From Pseudonocardia petroleophila (GTDB lineage: Bacteria > Actinomycetota > Actinomycetes > Mycobacteriales > Pseudonocardiaceae), in NCBI RefSeq assembly GCF_014235185.1, contig NZ_CP060131.1, positions 3,169,501 to 3,233,500 on the forward strand: 64,000 nucleotides of DNA, in the 5' to 3' direction. The notes under the pieces were generated by a model. It had not been told where the DNA came from. It saw only the letters and a list, made by a program, of their open reading frames with translations, and made no database searches. This document shows positions 18,381-26,084 of the stretch, piece after piece (the stretch's first letter is position 1; each line of letters starts with the position of its first letter). The translations under genes were made by a program, and so were the position numbers.

Positions 18381-18492
18381 GCCCCGCAGCGTGGACGGCG
18401 GTGTGGCGGCTGTCACGTCCGCGCCCGCCCGGTCGTTGTCGACTCCACCAACGCCGATCCGCTCGGGTCCCCGCGCCCCGGCCCGCCGGCAC

Positions 18493-18498
18493 TACGGT
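18493..18498 (+). promoter_or_regulatory. -10 of the phosphotransferase gene (leaderless)
   Basis: TACGGT ends 7 bp before GTG 18506, the spacing of a leaderless transcript. It decides the start over the longer open frame. Confidence 0.55.
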
Positions 18499-18505
18499 TC
18501 CGGGC

Positions 18506-19597
18506 GTGACCCCGCGGCCCGCCCCGGACGACGTCGACCTCGCCGCCGTCGTGCGGTGGGCCGCCGCGCACGGGCTGCCCGCCGGGCCCGTCACCGACGT
18601 GCGGCGCGTCGGCGGCGGCACCCAGAACATCGTGCTGCGGATGGACTGGGCGGGCCGCGACCTCGTGCTGCGCCGCCCGCCCGAGCACCCCCGCCCGTCG
18701 AGCAACTCCGTGCTGCGCCGCGAGATGCGGGTGCTGGCCGCGCTCGCCGGGTCCGACGTGCCGCACCCCGGGTTCGTCCTGGGCTGCGACGACGAGTCGG
18801 TCCTGGGCGGGGTGGTGTTCTACCTGATGGAGGGGGTGGCGGGCTTCCACCCCGGCGACGCGGTGCAGGGCCCGTGCCGGACCGACGCCGCCGCCCGGCA
18901 CGCCGCCGCCCTCGACACCGCCGCCGCGCTCGCCCGGCTCGCCGCCGTCGACCACGAGGCGATCGGGCTCGGCGACCTCGGGCGCCCCGAGGGCTTCCTC
19001 GCCCGGCAGGTGCCCCGCTGGGTCGAGCACCTCGCGTCCTACGACCGGCTCCCCGGCTACCCCGGCTCGACGCTCCCGCACGTCGACGCGCTGGCGCGCT
19101 GGCTCACCGACCACCGCCCGCCCGACGCCCGGCCCGGGATCGTGCACGGCGACTACCACCTCAACAACGTGCTGCTCGCCCCCGACGCGGCCCGCGTGGC
19201 CGCGATCGTCGACTGGGAGATGTGCACCATCGGCGACCCGCTGCTCGACCTGGGCTGGCTGCTCGTGACCTGGCCGGACGGGGCGGCAGGATCGGACGGG
19301 GCAGGATCGGACGGGGCGGGATCGGACGGGGCCGCCCCGATCGCCGGGGGGGCGCTCGCCGCGCTCGGCGGCCTCCCGACCCCGGCCGAGCTGGCCGCGC
19401 ACTACGCCGCCCGCAGCGACCGCGACCTGTCGGCCCTGGACTGGTACACCGCGCTCGCCGGGTTCAAGCTCGCGATCGTCATCGAGGGCACCCACGCCCG
19501 CGCGCTCGCCGGGCAGGCCGACGCCGACACCGGAGCACTGCTGCACCGGCACGCCGTCGGGCTGCTGGAGCGGGCGGCGGCGGTGGCGGGGGTCTGA
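18506..19597 (+). CDS. Phosphotransferase family protein (APH fold, ACAD10/11-like)
   Basis: Aminoglycoside-phosphotransferase-fold kinase of 363 residues. The catalytic loop VHGDYHLNNVLL lies near residue 215 and the metal motif IVDWEMCTIGDP near 235. Family members linked to acyl-CoA dehydrogenases (ACAD10/11 type) phosphorylate hydroxyacyl-CoAs, and the surrounding acyl-CoA genes favour that role over antibiotic resistance. GTG 18506 is chosen from the leaderless -10. Three 15-bp repeats insert a GSDGA stretch after the catalytic motifs. It is divergent from the LLM operon. Confidence 0.88.
   Translation: MTPRPAPDDVDLAAVVRWAAAHGLPAGPVTDVRRVGGGTQNIVLRMDWAGRDLVLRRPPEHPRPSSNSVLRREMRVLAALAGSDVPHPGFVLGCDDESVLGGVVFYLMEGVAGFHPGDAVQGPCRTDAAARHAAALDTAAALARLAAVDHEAIGLGDLGRPEGFLARQVPRWVEHLASYDRLPGYPGSTLPHVDALARWLTDHRPPDARPGIVHGDYHLNNVLLAPDAARVAAIVDWEMCTIGDPLLDLGWLLVTWPDGAAGSDGAGSDGAGSDGAAPIAGGALAALGGLPTPAELAAHYAARSDRDLSALDWYTALAGFKLAIVIEGTHARALAGQADADTGALLHRHAVGLLERAAAVAGV
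19286..19330 (+). repeat. 15-bp tandem repeats encoding AGSDG
   Basis: Two identical GCAGGATCGGACGGG units and a third with one change, in frame within the phosphotransferase gene, adding a flexible loop. Confidence 0.85.
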
Positions 19598-19610
19598 GAC
19601 CCAGCCCGAC

Positions 19611-21755
19611 TCAGCCGGACTGGGCGAGGGCGAACGGCAGCACCGATCCCGCCCCGGCGCGGCGCAGCAGGCGGGCGGCGACCGTCATCGTCCAGCCGGA
19701 GTCGATCACGTCGTCGACGAGCAGGACCGGGCCGTCGGGCAGGGTGAACGTCGGCTCCTCGAACGCGTTCCACACCGCGGCCAGGCGCTGCGCGGAGTTG
19801 GCGTGCGCCTCCGGCCGCGGCCCGGCGGGCACCAGCGTGCCGAGCAGCGGGATCCGGCCGATGTCGGAGAGGCGCCGGGCCAGGTGGTCGAGCTGGTGCG
19901 GGCGGGTGCGCGACCCGATCCCGACGACCCCGACCGGCCGTTCCTCCCAGCCCCACCCGGCCAGCACGCGCACGACCGCGTCGAGGACGTCCTTGGGCAC
20001 CGGCCGGTCGGTGGTGCTCACCGGCTCGCCGGTCTCGGGGTCGAGGTCGGGGCCGAACTCGTCGTCGGGGACCGCCTCCGGGTCGAGCAGCGCCCGCAGC
20101 CGGGTGCCCCAGCCGATGTCGGAGAGCCGGCCGATGACCCGGCCCGGTTCGGCCAGCTCGCCCGCCGGGATCTTGCCGGATGCGGGGACGTCGAGGTCCT
20201 TCATGCCCGACGGCCACTGCTTGCGCGGCGCCACCTCGACGCCGGGGCGCGCGATCCGCTCCGCCGCGGCCTCGGCGGCCCCGGAGTCGACGTCGGTGCT
20301 CCAGACCGTGCCCGCGCAGACGTCGCAGCGCCCGCACGGCTCGGCACCCGGGTCGTCGAGCTGCTCGCGCAGGAAGACCAGCCGGCAGCGGTCGGTGTCG
20401 AGGTAGCCGAGCATGGCCTGCTGCTCGGCCTTCCGCGCGTCGGCGATGCGGCGGTGGCGCTCGGCGTCGTAGACCCAGTCCTCGCCGGTGGCGACCCACC
20501 CGCCCTTGACGCGTTTGGCCGCACCGTCGGAGTCGAGGACCTTGAGCAGCATCTCCAGCCGGGTGCGCGAGAGGTCGACGCGCGTCTCGATCGCGGCGGT
20601 GGACAGGGGCTCGGGCCCGAGCACCCGCAGCGTCTGGCGCACCACCGGCTCCGGCGGGAACGCCAGCGAGGCGAAGTAGCGCCAGATGTCCTGGTCCTCG
20701 TGGCCGGGCAGCAGCACCACCTCGGCGCGGTCGACGGCGCGCCCGGCGCGGCCGATCTGCTGGTAGTAGGCCACCGGCGACGCGGGCGCGCCCAGGTGCA
20801 CGACGAACCCGAGATCGGGCTTGTCGAACCCCATCCCCAGCGCGGAGGTGGCGACGAGCGCCTTGACCCGGTTGGCCAGCAGGTCGCCCTCCGCCGCGAG
20901 GCGCTCCTCCGGGGGCGTCTTGCCGGTGTAGGAGGCGACGGGGTGGCCGCGCTCGCGCAGGAACTCCGCGACCTCCTCGGCCGCCTGGATCGTGAGCGTG
21001 TAGACGATGCCCGCCCCGGGCAGCGCGTCCATCTGCGCGGCGAGCCAGCCCAGCCGGTCGGCCGCCGTGCGCAGCTTCACGACCGACAGGCGCAGGCTCT
21101 CGCGGTCGAGCGAGCCGCGCAGCACCAGCGGCTCACCCGCCGACAGGCCCAGCTGCTCGGTGACGTCGACGACCACGCGGTCGTTGGCCGTGGCCGTCGT
21201 GGCGAGCACCGGGATGCCGTCGGGCAGCTCGGCGATCAGGGCGCGCAGGCGGCGGTAGTCGGGCCGGAAGTCGTGGCCCCAGTCGGACACGCAGTGCGCC
21301 TCGTCGACGACGAGCATCCCGGCCGACGCGGTGAGCCGGGGGAGCACGCGGTCGCGGAAGTCGGGGTTGTTGAGCCGCTCGGGGCTGACCAGCAGCACGT
21401 CGACCTCCCCGGCCGCGACGGCGTCGTAGGTGCGCTCCCAGTCGGCGGTGTTGGCCGAGTTGACCGTGGCCGCGCGGATCCCGGCGCGGGCCGCGGCGTC
21501 GATCTGGTTGCGCATCAGCGCGAGCAGCGGCGACACGATGACGGTGGCCCCGGCGCCGTCCTGGCGCAGCAGCGCGGTGGCGACGAAGTACACCGCCGAC
21601 TTGCCCCACCCGGTGCGCTGCACGACCAGCGCCCGCTTGCGCAGCGCCACCAGCGCGTGGATCGCCGTCCACTGGTCCTCGCGCAGCCGGGCGTCCGGAC
21701 CGGCCAGCGTGGTGAGCACCTTCTCGGCGCGCTCCCGCAGGTGTTCGCTGTTCAT
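19611..21755 (-). CDS. RecQ family DNA helicase with C-terminal phosphoribosyltransferase-like domain
   Basis: A 714-residue 3'-5' DNA helicase. Motif I is TGWGKSAV (about 48), motif II DEAHCVSDWGHD (about 150), motif III TATAND, and motifs V-VI ATSALGMGFDKPD and QQIGRAGR. A four-cysteine zinc region ends in CGRCDVC (about 480). Instead of an HRDC domain the last 200 residues end in VLLVDDVIDSGWT, the PRPP-binding signature of type I phosphoribosyltransferases. This fusion occurs in actinobacteria; the role of the second domain is unknown to me. ATG 21755 is preceded at 6 bp by CACGAT, so it may be leaderless. Confidence 0.93.
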   Translation of the reverse strand: MNSEHLRERAEKVLTTLAGPDARLREDQWTAIHALVALRKRALVVQRTGWGKSAVYFVATALLRQDGAGATVIVSPLLALMRNQIDAAARAGIRAATVNSANTADWERTYDAVAAGEVDVLLVSPERLNNPDFRDRVLPRLTASAGMLVVDEAHCVSDWGHDFRPDYRRLRALIAELPDGIPVLATTATANDRVVVDVTEQLGLSAGEPLVLRGSLDRESLRLSVVKLRTAADRLGWLAAQMDALPGAGIVYTLTIQAAEEVAEFLRERGHPVASYTGKTPPEERLAAEGDLLANRVKALVATSALGMGFDKPDLGFVVHLGAPASPVAYYQQIGRAGRAVDRAEVVLLPGHEDQDIWRYFASLAFPPEPVVRQTLRVLGPEPLSTAAIETRVDLSRTRLEMLLKVLDSDGAAKRVKGGWVATGEDWVYDAERHRRIADARKAEQQAMLGYLDTDRCRLVFLREQLDDPGAEPCGRCDVCAGTVWSTDVDSGAAEAAAERIARPGVEVAPRKQWPSGMKDLDVPASGKIPAGELAEPGRVIGRLSDIGWGTRLRALLDPEAVPDDEFGPDLDPETGEPVSTTDRPVPKDVLDAVVRVLAGWGWEERPVGVVGIGSRTRPHQLDHLARRLSDIGRIPLLGTLVPAGPRPEAHANSAQRLAAVWNAFEEPTFTLPDGPVLLVDDVIDSGWTMTVAARLLRRAGAGSVLPFALAQSG

Positions 21756-21761
21756 GCCCCC

Positions 21762-21767
21762 ATCGTG
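21762..21767 (-). promoter_or_regulatory. Putative -10 of the recQ-like gene
   Basis: Minus-strand CACGAT ends 6 bp before ATG 21755, the recurrent leaderless arrangement of this window. Confidence 0.4.
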
Positions 21768-21797
21768 GACTCCGCCCCCGACAGTTCCCGGCCGGGG

Positions 21798-22472
21798 TCA
21801 GCCGAACACGAGCCGCTCGCGGCGGCGGTGCAGCGGCACCAGCACCCACGCGAGCACCGCCATCAGGGCCCGCTCCGCCCGTCCGGCCGGCCCGAACACC
21901 GTGCGGTGCTCGTCGTCGACGGCGACGGCGAGGAACCGCGGCAGCATGAACGCCAGCCCCGCCCCGCCCCGGCCGGCGGCCTTCTCGACCCGCGCCCACT
22001 CCGCGGCGGGCACGTGCCGCTCCACGGCGGGGAACACCTCCGCCTCCTCCGCCTCGACGTGCTCGACGACGTGGTCGCGCAGCGTCGTCAGCGCGGCGGT
22101 CAGCGCCCGGCCGACCACCCCGCGCTCGGCCGGCGGCGCCTCCTCCAGCGCCGCCACGGCCACCCGCAGCCGCTCCAGCATCGGGTCCATGGCGCGGTGG
22201 TCCGCACTGAGCACGCCGAGGTCGACGTACGCGCCCGCGAACCGGTCGACCAGCGGCCACGCCGTGCCGTCCTCGACGAGGTGGTGGTGGCGGATCTCCA
22301 CGCACAGCGACCGGACCCAGTCACCGATCGCGAACGCCCGGCGGTCGGAGCACGCCACCGACCGCTCGGAGATGCCGCGGGCCACCTGCGTCAGCCGGAG
22401 GAGGTCGGTGACGATCATGCGGTGGGCCAGCCGCATGCCGACGAGGTTCGGCGCGGTCCGTGTCGTGGTCAT
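21798..22472 (-). CDS. Hemerythrin domain-containing protein
   Basis: A 224-residue four-helix protein with the histidine and acid pattern of hemerythrin-like domains: RHHHLVEDG near residue 62, LSADHRAMD near 90, HVVEHVEAEEAEVFPAVERH near 135-155. Such proteins bind a di-iron centre and sense or store O2 or NO, or act in iron stress. The C-terminal 60 residues are a separate helix-rich part containing an Ala/Val stretch. ATG 22472 has CAGGCT at leaderless spacing. An 11-bp direct repeat lies just upstream. Confidence 0.88.
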   Translation of the reverse strand: MTTTRTAPNLVGMRLAHRMIVTDLLRLTQVARGISERSVACSDRRAFAIGDWVRSLCVEIRHHHLVEDGTAWPLVDRFAGAYVDLGVLSADHRAMDPMLERLRVAVAALEEAPPAERGVVGRALTAALTTLRDHVVEHVEAEEAEVFPAVERHVPAAEWARVEKAAGRGGAGLAFMLPRFLAVAVDDEHRTVFGPAGRAERALMAVLAWVLVPLHRRRERLVFG

Positions 22473-22478
22473 GGTGCG

Positions 22479-22484
22479 AGCCTG
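22479..22484 (-). promoter_or_regulatory. -10 of the hemerythrin gene (leaderless)
   Basis: Minus-strand CAGGCT ends 6 bp before ATG 22472. The same hexamer and spacing recur at 26073 and 28618. Confidence 0.45.
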
Positions 22485-22500
22485 CCGGGGGGTGCTTGCC

Positions 22501-22522
22501 GCCGACTTGGTGCCGACTTGGC
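22501..22522 (-). promoter_or_regulatory. 11-bp direct repeat upstream of the hemerythrin gene
   Basis: GCCGACTTGG occurs twice with an 11-bp period (22501-22510 and 22512-22521), about 17-38 bp upstream of the -10, covering the -35 area. One-turn direct repeats are typical of response-regulator boxes such as PhoP boxes; the regulator is unknown. Confidence 0.4.
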
Positions 22523-22552
22523 GCGGGCGGGCCAGCGCCCCGCGGACGGCGG

Positions 22553-23194
22553 TCACGGGCGGCGGGCCAGCAGCAGGCCGGACGCCAGCAGCCACAGGCC
22601 GATCAGGACGCTGCCGGAGAACAGGACCGCGAACGCCTCGACGCCGGTGGCCACCAGCAGCGGTGCCGCCAGCCCGAACGCCGCCCCGCCGACGACCGCG
22701 GCCCCGGCGAGGACGCGGCCGCCACCGAGGGCCCGGGTGCGCGCGGCGAGCACCGCCAGCACGGCGATCGACAGGCCCACCGCCAGGTTGGAGAACAGGC
22801 CGATGCGCTGGTGCAGCTCCAGCAGCGGCGTCGGCCCGCCGTGCGACGCGGCGTGCGCCTCGCCGCCGGCCAGCAGGTGCGGCACCATCTCGACGACGCC
22901 CAGCGCCGCCGCGCCGCACACCGCCAGCGCGGCCGCCCGCACCGCGGACGGCCACGCGGCCCCGCGGGTCCGCACCACGCCGGACAGCCCGGCCAGCAGC
23001 ACGACGAGCCCGGCCAGCAGGGCGAGGTGGGCGGGCGTCCACCCGGGGTCGGCCAGCTGCGCGACCGGGTCGCCCTTCGGGTGCAGCAGGCCGCCGACGG
23101 CGATCAGGGCGCCGGCCACGGCCACGGCGACGGGTGGCCCCGCGGTGACGGCGGGGGCGGTACGGGGGGTGGTCTCGGGCTTCTCGATGCTCAT
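22553..23194 (-). CDS. Multi-pass membrane protein of unknown function
   Basis: I do not recognise a named family. The 213 residues contain about six hydrophobic segments (for example AVAVAGALIAVGGLL, ALLAGLVVLLAGLSGVV, and two near the C-terminus), suggesting an integral membrane protein. A middle loop is His-rich (HLLAGGEAHAASHGG). The start is uncertain: ATG 23194 has GATGCT at leaderless spacing, but in-frame starts at 23206 and 23230 add up to 12 residues. It is on the same strand as the hemerythrin gene, 80 bp apart, so any link is tentative. Confidence 0.75.
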   Translation of the reverse strand: MSIEKPETTPRTAPAVTAGPPVAVAVAGALIAVGGLLHPKGDPVAQLADPGWTPAHLALLAGLVVLLAGLSGVVRTRGAAWPSAVRAAALAVCGAAALGVVEMVPHLLAGGEAHAASHGGPTPLLELHQRIGLFSNLAVGLSIAVLAVLAARTRALGGGRVLAGAAVVGGAAFGLAAPLLVATGVEAFAVLFSGSVLIGLWLLASGLLLARRP

Positions 23195-23240
23195 GGCGAG
23201 GAGCATCGCGCCGCGCCGCGGGGCGCCCATCGGCAGAAAT

Positions 23241-23253
23241 GCGTAGCTACGCT
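23241..23253 (+). promoter_or_regulatory. LuxR-gene promoter -10 embedded in a 12-bp palindrome
   Basis: GCGTAGCTACGC (23241-23252) is a perfect palindrome and contains most of the -10 TACGCT (23248-23253), which ends 6 bp before GTG 23260. A protein bound here would block the promoter; autoregulation is possible. Confidence 0.45.
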
Positions 23254-23259
23254 GTCGCC

Positions 23260-26043
23260 GTGATCGCCAGCGACCCGGCCGGGCTCGTCGGCCGCCTGCG
23301 CGAGTTCGACCGGCTCATCGCCCTGCTCGACGACGCCGTCGCGCGCCGGGGCGGGGGAGCGGTGTCGATCACCGGGGAGCCCGGGATCGGCAAGTCCGCC
23401 CTGGTCGGCGCCGTGACGGGGCACGCGCGGGCGTCGGGGTGGGCGGTGCTGGAGGGGCGCGGCCACGACCTGGAGAGCCTGCTCGCGTTCGGCCCGCTCG
23501 CCGCGGCGCTCGGCGGCCACCTGCACCGCATGCCCCGGGCGCGCCGGCTGGCCTACACCGAGGGCCTGCGCTCGCTGGGCACGGTCGTCGAGGGCCTCGG
23601 CACCGACGGGCCCCCGGACGCCGTGACGCCCACCGACCGGTCGCGCGTCTTCCAGGCCGTGGCGCTGCTGCTCGGCCGGATCGCGGCCGACGCGCCGGTG
23701 CTGCTCGTCGTCGACGACCTGCACTGGGCCGACCCGGCGACGGTCGACGTCCTGCGCTACCTCAGCGGTGACCTCGACGCGCTGGGCGTGGTCCTGCTGG
23801 TGGCGCTGCGTCCGGCCACGCCGCGCCCCGACGTCCGGGGCCTGGTCTCGGTGCTGGCGCGCTCGCCGCGCCACGAGGCGGTGACGCTGCGCAGGCTGGA
23901 CGGCGCGGCCGTCGCCGCGCTCGCCGCGGACCTGCTCGGCGGGCCCGTGGCCCGGCCGCTCGTCGCGATGCTGGAGCGGCGCTCGGCCGGCACCCCGCTG
24001 GTGGTGCAGGCACTGGTCCAGGACCTGCGGGCCCGCGGCGCCCTCAGGCAGAGGCCGGACGGGTGGGCCGGCACCGAGCCCGACCCGGACACCCCGGCCC
24101 ACCTGCTGGAGCTGTTCGGCGCCGGCCTCGACCGGCTGCCGCCGGACCGCAGGCAGGTGCTGGAGCTCGTCGCACTCGGCGGCGAGCCGGTGCCGCACGC
24201 GCGGCTCGCGGCGCTCGCCGGCGACGACGGGCTCACCACCCGGGTCGACGACCTGCGCGCCGCCGGCCTGCTCGTCGAGGAGCGGGTGCACGGCCGCGTC
24301 CGGTACGCCCCCGCGCACCCGCTGGTGGCCGACGCCGCGCTGGCCCGGCTCGGGCAGGCCGCGCGGGCGGCGCTGCACGCCCGGTACGTCGCGGTGCTGG
24401 AGGCCGAGGGGGCGGCGCCCCCCGACGTGCTGGCCCGCCACCACCTCGGGGCGCGCGACGTCGTCGGGACCGGGCGGGCCCGCGCGGCGCTGGCCGACGC
24501 CGGGATCGCCGCGCTGCGGCGGGCCGCCCCGGACACCGCGCTGCGCTGGCTCACCGCCGCCGTCGACATGGCCGAGGGCGACCCGGCGGTGCTCGGCCCG
24601 CTGCTGTTCGACCTCGGGATCGCCCGGCAGCAGTGCGGGGACGCGGCGGGCGCGCTGGCCGCCCTGCGGGACGCCGCGACGCAGCTGAACCGGGCCGGGG
24701 ACCCGCGGGGCGCCGCCACCGCGGCGACGGTGACCGCCCGGCTCTCCTGGCTCCGTGACGACATCGCCGGAGCGCGGCGCTCCAGTGCGCTCACCCTGGA
24801 ACTGGCCGCGACCGCCGACCCGGCCACCCGGGCCGCGACGGCCCAGGCCCACGCGCTGCAGCTGGTCTGCCTGGGTGACGACCCCGCCGTCGCGCTCGCC
24901 GTCCTCGACGGCACGGACGTCGCCGCCGTACCGGACGCCGGCGCCCGCGCACGCCTGGCCGGGTTCGAGCGCTACGTACGCATGGTGGCCGGGCACGGGC
25001 CCGCCGACGGCGCACTCGCCGCCCTGCGCCCGGTCGCGCCCCGCTGCCCCGACCAGCGGCTGGAGCTGGCGTGCAGCAACGCCCGGCTGGAGCTGACGGT
25101 GCTGCTGGGCCGGTGGACGGAGCTGGACGCGGAGCTGGCCGCCGCGCAGGAGCTCGGTGAGCGCGGCGTGGGACCGCTGCGCTCGTGGCGCTCCCCGCTG
25201 GCGGAGTTCCACCGGCGGTTCGCCACCGGTGACTGGCCGGGAGCCGACGACCTGCTCACCGAGCTGGCCGACTCCCCGTGGGGCGCCCACCGGCCCGTCG
25301 AGCTGCACGCGCTGCGGACCTGGATGGCACTGCACCGCGGCGACGTCCCGGGGCCGGACGGGATCGTCGGGCCCCCGGGCCCCGACGGCGCACCGCTGGA
25401 GCCGCGGGGCCCGGAGCGCGACCTCCACCGGACGCTGCGCGTGCTCGCCGGTGCGTCGTCCGGGCCGGGGGGCGGCTACCTGGTGATGTTCGAGTGGTGG
25501 CGGCTCCTCGCCTGCGTGCGGGCGTCGGCCGGCCGCCGCGCCCTGCTGGCGACGGCCACCGACCTCGACCGGCTCGGGGGGCCGGGCAGCGCACCCGCGG
25601 CGCTGGCGGCGCGGGCCAGAGCGCTGGGGTCCGCGGAACGCGGTGAGGCCGCGCGGCACGCGGCGCTCGCCGCCGCGGCCTTCGACGCCCTCGGGATGCC
25701 GGTCGACGCGGCCACGGCCCGGATCGAGGCGGCCGAGCGGGGCGGTGGCCGCGACGGGCTCGCGGCGGACCTCGTCCTGCTCGACCGGCTCGGGGCCCGG
25801 CCGCTCGCCGCCCGCGCCCGGGACCTGCTGGGCCGCCCGGCGGGGGCGCCCCGCGGCCCGGTGCTGACGCCGCGGGAGCGCGAGGTGGCCGAGCTGGTGA
25901 CCGACGGTCTGTCCAACGCCGCCATCGCCGAGCGGCTCGTCGTCAGCGTGCGCACGGTGACCAGCCACCTCGACCACGTCTACACGAAGCTGGGCATCGG
26001 GTCGCGGACGGAGCTGGCCCGGGAGATCCGGTCTACGCAGTAG
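23260..26043 (+). CDS. Large LuxR-family regulator with AAA ATPase domain (LAL type)
   Basis: A 927-residue regulator. An N-terminal P-loop ATPase has Walker A GEPGIGKSALV (about 42-52) and Walker B LLVVDDLHWAD (about 148-158); a long helical TPR-like middle follows; the C-terminal LuxR HTH spans about 865-920 (LTPREREVAELVTDGLSN, then RTVTSHLDHVYTKLGI). Such MalT-like proteins sense a ligand with the middle part and activate transcription. GTG 23260 is preferred over ATG 23239 because of the TACGCT -10. Its stop abuts a possible GTG of the next frame (TAGTG), so the swivel-protein gene is the likeliest target or partner. Confidence 0.92.
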   Translation: MIASDPAGLVGRLREFDRLIALLDDAVARRGGGAVSITGEPGIGKSALVGAVTGHARASGWAVLEGRGHDLESLLAFGPLAAALGGHLHRMPRARRLAYTEGLRSLGTVVEGLGTDGPPDAVTPTDRSRVFQAVALLLGRIAADAPVLLVVDDLHWADPATVDVLRYLSGDLDALGVVLLVALRPATPRPDVRGLVSVLARSPRHEAVTLRRLDGAAVAALAADLLGGPVARPLVAMLERRSAGTPLVVQALVQDLRARGALRQRPDGWAGTEPDPDTPAHLLELFGAGLDRLPPDRRQVLELVALGGEPVPHARLAALAGDDGLTTRVDDLRAAGLLVEERVHGRVRYAPAHPLVADAALARLGQAARAALHARYVAVLEAEGAAPPDVLARHHLGARDVVGTGRARAALADAGIAALRRAAPDTALRWLTAAVDMAEGDPAVLGPLLFDLGIARQQCGDAAGALAALRDAATQLNRAGDPRGAATAATVTARLSWLRDDIAGARRSSALTLELAATADPATRAATAQAHALQLVCLGDDPAVALAVLDGTDVAAVPDAGARARLAGFERYVRMVAGHGPADGALAALRPVAPRCPDQRLELACSNARLELTVLLGRWTELDAELAAAQELGERGVGPLRSWRSPLAEFHRRFATGDWPGADDLLTELADSPWGAHRPVELHALRTWMALHRGDVPGPDGIVGPPGPDGAPLEPRGPERDLHRTLRVLAGASSGPGGGYLVMFEWWRLLACVRASAGRRALLATATDLDRLGGPGSAPAALAARARALGSAERGEAARHAALAAAAFDALGMPVDAATARIEAAERGGGRDGLAADLVLLDRLGARPLAARARDLLGRPAGAPRGPVLTPREREVAELVTDGLSNAAIAERLVVSVRTVTSHLDHVYTKLGIGSRTELAREIRSTQ

Positions 26044-26072
26044 TGCCGATGCCGCCCCCGCCGCCGCCCCGC

Positions 26073-26078
26073 CAGGCT
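26073..26078 (+). promoter_or_regulatory. Putative -10 of the swivel-domain gene
   Basis: CAGGCT ends 6 bp before ATG 26085, supporting that start rather than GTG 26043. Confidence 0.4.
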
Positions 26079-26084
26079 CGCCCC

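Noticed and set aside
18506..19597. Aminoglycoside resistance kinase
   Set aside because: The APH-fold motifs are shared with ACAD10/11-type kinases, and all neighbours are acyl-CoA genes.
23239..23262. ATG 23239 as the LuxR start
   Set aside because: It would place the -10 inside the gene; GTG 23260 is 6 bp after TACGCT and homology begins there.
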